Assembly: GCA_003133345.1 (NCBI GenBank)
Contig: PKXB01000138.1
Coordinates: 33,202-40,666, forward strand
Reading direction: 5' to 3'
Origin: Hyphomicrobiales bacterium
Lineage (GTDB): Bacteria > Pseudomonadota > Alphaproteobacteria > Rhizobiales > Xanthobacteraceae
DNA length: 7,465 nucleotides
A program made the translations under genes and the position numbers. This document shows positions 6,226-7,465 of the stretch, piece by piece; the stretch's first letter is position 1; every line of letters starts with the position of its first letter. Under the pieces are notes generated by a model. The model searched no databases. It worked only from the letters and a program-made list of their open reading frames with translations, and was not told the DNA's origin.

Positions 6226-6226
6226 T

Positions 6227-6358
6227 GACACCATCAAGCGCGGGCAGGCGATCGCGCATGCCGGGCAGACCGGCAATGTGACCTCGCCACCACTGCATTT
6301 CGAAATCCGCAAGGGCTCGACCCCGGTCGATCCGACCACGTATCTCGGCGGAGCGTAA
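6227..6358 (+). pseudogene. Truncated duplicate of the lipoprotein gene's 3' end (LytM C-terminus)
   Basis: Read from 6227, the translation is DTIKRGQAIAHAGQTGNVTS, then PPLHFEIRKGSTPVDPTTYL and GGA, stopping at TAA 6356-6358. It aligns residue for residue with the last 43 residues of the lipoprotein at 3817-5082, differing at three positions. No start codon, Shine-Dalgarno or upstream domain accompanies it, and it is out of frame with the small gene before it, so it is a remnant. The repeat continues 5 nt past the stop (to 6363). Because the DUF815 gene normally follows the lipoprotein gene, this copy occupies the ancestral 3' end position. Confidence 0.88.
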
Positions 6359-6361
6359 GAC

Positions 6362-6425
6362 GAGCGAATAGGGAATGGCGAATAGGGATTCCAGATTAAT
6401 CTCTACTCGCTACTCGCCATTCGCC
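6362..6425. repeat. Inverted repeat of GCGAATGGCGA-type units between convergent genes
   Basis: The left arm (6364-6387) holds GCGAATAGG, GAATGGCGAATAGGG units; the right arm (6403-6425) is CTACTCGCTACTCGCCATTC plus GCC, its imperfect complement. This is the same repeat family as 1660-1733. It lies between the lipoprotein-end remnant and the stop of the convergent DUF815 gene (6430), where a hairpin could end transcription from both sides. Confidence 0.72.
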
Positions 6426-6429
6426 CCTT

Positions 6430-7362
6430 TCAATCCTTCATCTTCACGCCGAGCCGTCCGGCCAGGTCCTGCACGAACTGCCAGGCCACGCGGCCGGAGC
6501 GCGAGCCGCGCGTGGTCGACCATTCCAGCGCATCGTGTTGCAGCGTTTCACCGCGCGCCGGAATCTTGTAGTGCGCGACATAGCTCTCGACCATCGCGAG
6601 GTATTCGTCCTGGCTGCAGCGGTGAAAGCCGAGCCAGAGCCCGAAGCGGTCGGACAGCGACACTTTCTCCTCGACCGCTTCGCCCGGGTTGATCGCGGTC
6701 GAGCGCTCGTTCTCCATCATGTCGCGCGACATCAAATGGCGGCGGTTCGACGTGGCATAAAAAATAGCATTATCCGGCCGGCCCTCGATGCCGCCTTCCA
6801 GCAGCGCCTTGAGCGACTTGTAGGTGGTGTCCTCGGTGTCGAACGAGAGGTCGTCGCAGAACACGATGAAGCGGTACTGCGAGCCGCGAATAAGCGCCAT
6901 CAGGTCCGGCAGACTCTGGATGTCCTCGCGGTGGATTTCGATCAGCTTGAGCGGGGCGCTCTTGGTCTGGCGGGCGAGCGTGGCGTTGACGCCGGCATGC
7001 GCCGCCTTCACCAGCGACGATTTGCCCATGCCGCGCGCGCCCCACAGCAGCGCGTTATTGGCCGGCAGGCCTTTGGCGAAGCGCTCGGTATTCTCCACCA
7101 GCACGTCGCGCACGCGGTCGATGCCCTTGAGCAGCGACATCTCGACGCGGTTGACGTGCTTGACCGGCGCGAGCCGGCGTCCGTCCGGCTGCCAGATGAA
7201 GGCGTCGGCGCCGGCGAGGTCGGGCACCGGGGCACGTTGCGGCGCCAGCCGCTCGATCGCGTCGGCGATGCGCGCAAGCACGTCACTGCCGCCCGCCGCC
7301 CCAGCGGCGGAGGGTGCCTTGGCTTTGGACTTTTGCTGCGATTTGGACTTCGATTTGGCCAT
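6430..7362 (-). CDS. DUF815-family AAA+ ATPase
   Basis: A cytoplasmic P-loop ATPase of 310 residues, a usual family size; the substrate and role are not established. A Lys/Ser/Ala-rich N-terminus (MAKSKSKSQQKSKAKAPSAA) precedes a short helix and a conserved DUF815 stretch (DAFIWQPDGRRLAPVKHVNR, about 53-72). Walker A is GARGMGKSSL (108-117); Walker B is FIVFCDDLSF (165-174), with the Asp pair 170-171. A sensor-1-like ATSNRRHL follows (203-210), then DRFGLWLGF (238-246), a likely arginine-finger region, and a sensor-2-like GSRSGR near the end (286-291). The ATG at 7362 gives the expected N-terminus; upstream only a weak GAAAG is seen. It is convergent with the lipoprotein gene, the usual arrangement in Rhizobiales, where yajC-secDF commonly lie beyond it (outside this window). 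The stop TGA (6430-6432) is about 70 bp from the lipoprotein remnant stop. Confidence 0.93.
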   Translation of the reverse strand: MAKSKSKSQQKSKAKAPSAAGAAGGSDVLARIADAIERLAPQRAPVPDLAGADAFIWQPDGRRLAPVKHVNRVEMSLLKGIDRVRDVLVENTERFAKGLPANNALLWGARGMGKSSLVKAAHAGVNATLARQTKSAPLKLIEIHREDIQSLPDLMALIRGSQYRFIVFCDDLSFDTEDTTYKSLKALLEGGIEGRPDNAIFYATSNRRHLMSRDMMENERSTAINPGEAVEEKVSLSDRFGLWLGFHRCSQDEYLAMVESYVAHYKIPARGETLQHDALEWSTTRGSRSGRVAWQFVQDLAGRLGVKMKD

Positions 7363-7410
7363 GGGGCGTGCTTTCGGAAATTGCGCTGCTCATCGCACCG
7401 TATCAATTCG

Positions 7411-7430
7411 GGTTGAATCAGAACTCAACC
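7411..7430. promoter_or_regulatory. Inverted repeat GGTTGA-N8-TCAACC upstream of the DUF815 gene
   Basis: Perfect 6-bp arms (7411-7416 and 7425-7430) around an 8-bp spacer, 49-68 bp upstream of the DUF815 start. The dyad form and position suit an operator, but it may be chance; no known consensus was recognised. Confidence 0.25.
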
Positions 7431-7443
7431 TAACATTTTGCTT

Positions 7444-7465
7444 ACGCATGATCTTTTCCGAAAAC
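7444..7465. repeat. Left half of a GCATGATC…TCCGAAAAC palindromic repeat, cut by the window edge
   Basis: GCATGATCTTTTCCGAAAAC (7446-7465) matches the left half of the repeat at 3645-3692, differing only within the short spacer after GCATGATC. The complementary half should lie just beyond the window. It sits in the upstream region of the DUF815 gene. Confidence 0.7.

Noticed and set aside
5083..6363. Classical transposon or integrase-borne island
   Set aside because: No transposase or integrase gene or remnant was recognised, no terminal inverted repeats at the edges, and the flanking repeat is a gene 3' end of 137 bp, too long for a typical target duplication.
6535..7416. Antisense open frame (293 codons) opposite the DUF815 ATPase
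   Set aside because: The minus-strand frame has clear Walker A/B motifs; this one is an Arg/Leu/Ala-rich shadow.
1..7465. CRISPR array, tRNA/rRNA gene or toxin-antitoxin pair
   Set aside because: No regularly spaced repeats, no cloverleaf or rRNA-like sequence, and the two small membrane proteins do not match a recognised toxin-antitoxin layout (they are 320 bp apart).

Overview
The window looks like chromosomal DNA of a high-GC alphaproteobacterium, most likely Hyphomicrobiales (Rhizobiales) close to the Bradyrhizobium/Rhodopseudomonas/Pseudolabrys group. Three things point there: GC-rich codon use, the gene order tatC–serS–surE–pcm–LysM/M23 lipoprotein–DUF815 ATPase (a conserved alphaproteobacterial block that usually continues into yajC-secDF), and intergenic palindromic repeats of kinds familiar from that group. 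This placement rests on recalled gene order and repeat types, not on a search.

Layout. 1-168: 3' end of tatC (twin-arginine translocase), then a CCCTCTCCC hairpin. 272-1675: serS, seryl-tRNA synthetase, with an AT-rich extra segment of about 35 residues, and a 3' end that runs into an intergenic repeat. 1756-2517: surE nucleotidase. 2514-2885 (minus): a stand-alone FAT GUY-like receiver protein, convergent with surE (stops overlap by 4 nt) and divergent from pcm. 2973-3632: pcm, isoaspartyl methyltransferase. 3645-3692: palindromic repeat. 3817-5082: an NlpD/DipM-type lipoprotein with two LysM domains and a degenerate LytM (M23) domain. 5083-6226: an apparently inserted stretch with two small membrane-protein genes (one DUF3096-like). 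6227-6358: a second, truncated copy of the lipoprotein gene's 3' end. 6362-6425: an inverted repeat between convergent genes. 6430-7362 (minus): a DUF815 AAA+ ATPase, then its upstream region and half of another palindromic repeat at the window edge.

Function. The core block is housekeeping: protein export, serine charging of tRNA, nucleotide and damaged-protein maintenance (surE, pcm), and cell-wall or division control by the lipoprotein. It parallels the surE-pcm-nlpD order of gammaproteobacteria. All plus-strand core genes run the same way, but the inserted receiver gene, the repeats and the 1.1-kb island break up a single transcript.

The most notable features are the 137-bp near-identical direct duplication (about 93% identity) that brackets the 1.1-kb small-membrane-protein island, a footprint like homologous (Campbell-type) integration or 3'-end replacement, and the low-GC mosaic segment inside serS. 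I see no tRNA, rRNA, CRISPR array, transposase or integrase, and nothing that I would call a complete new defence or metabolic system.
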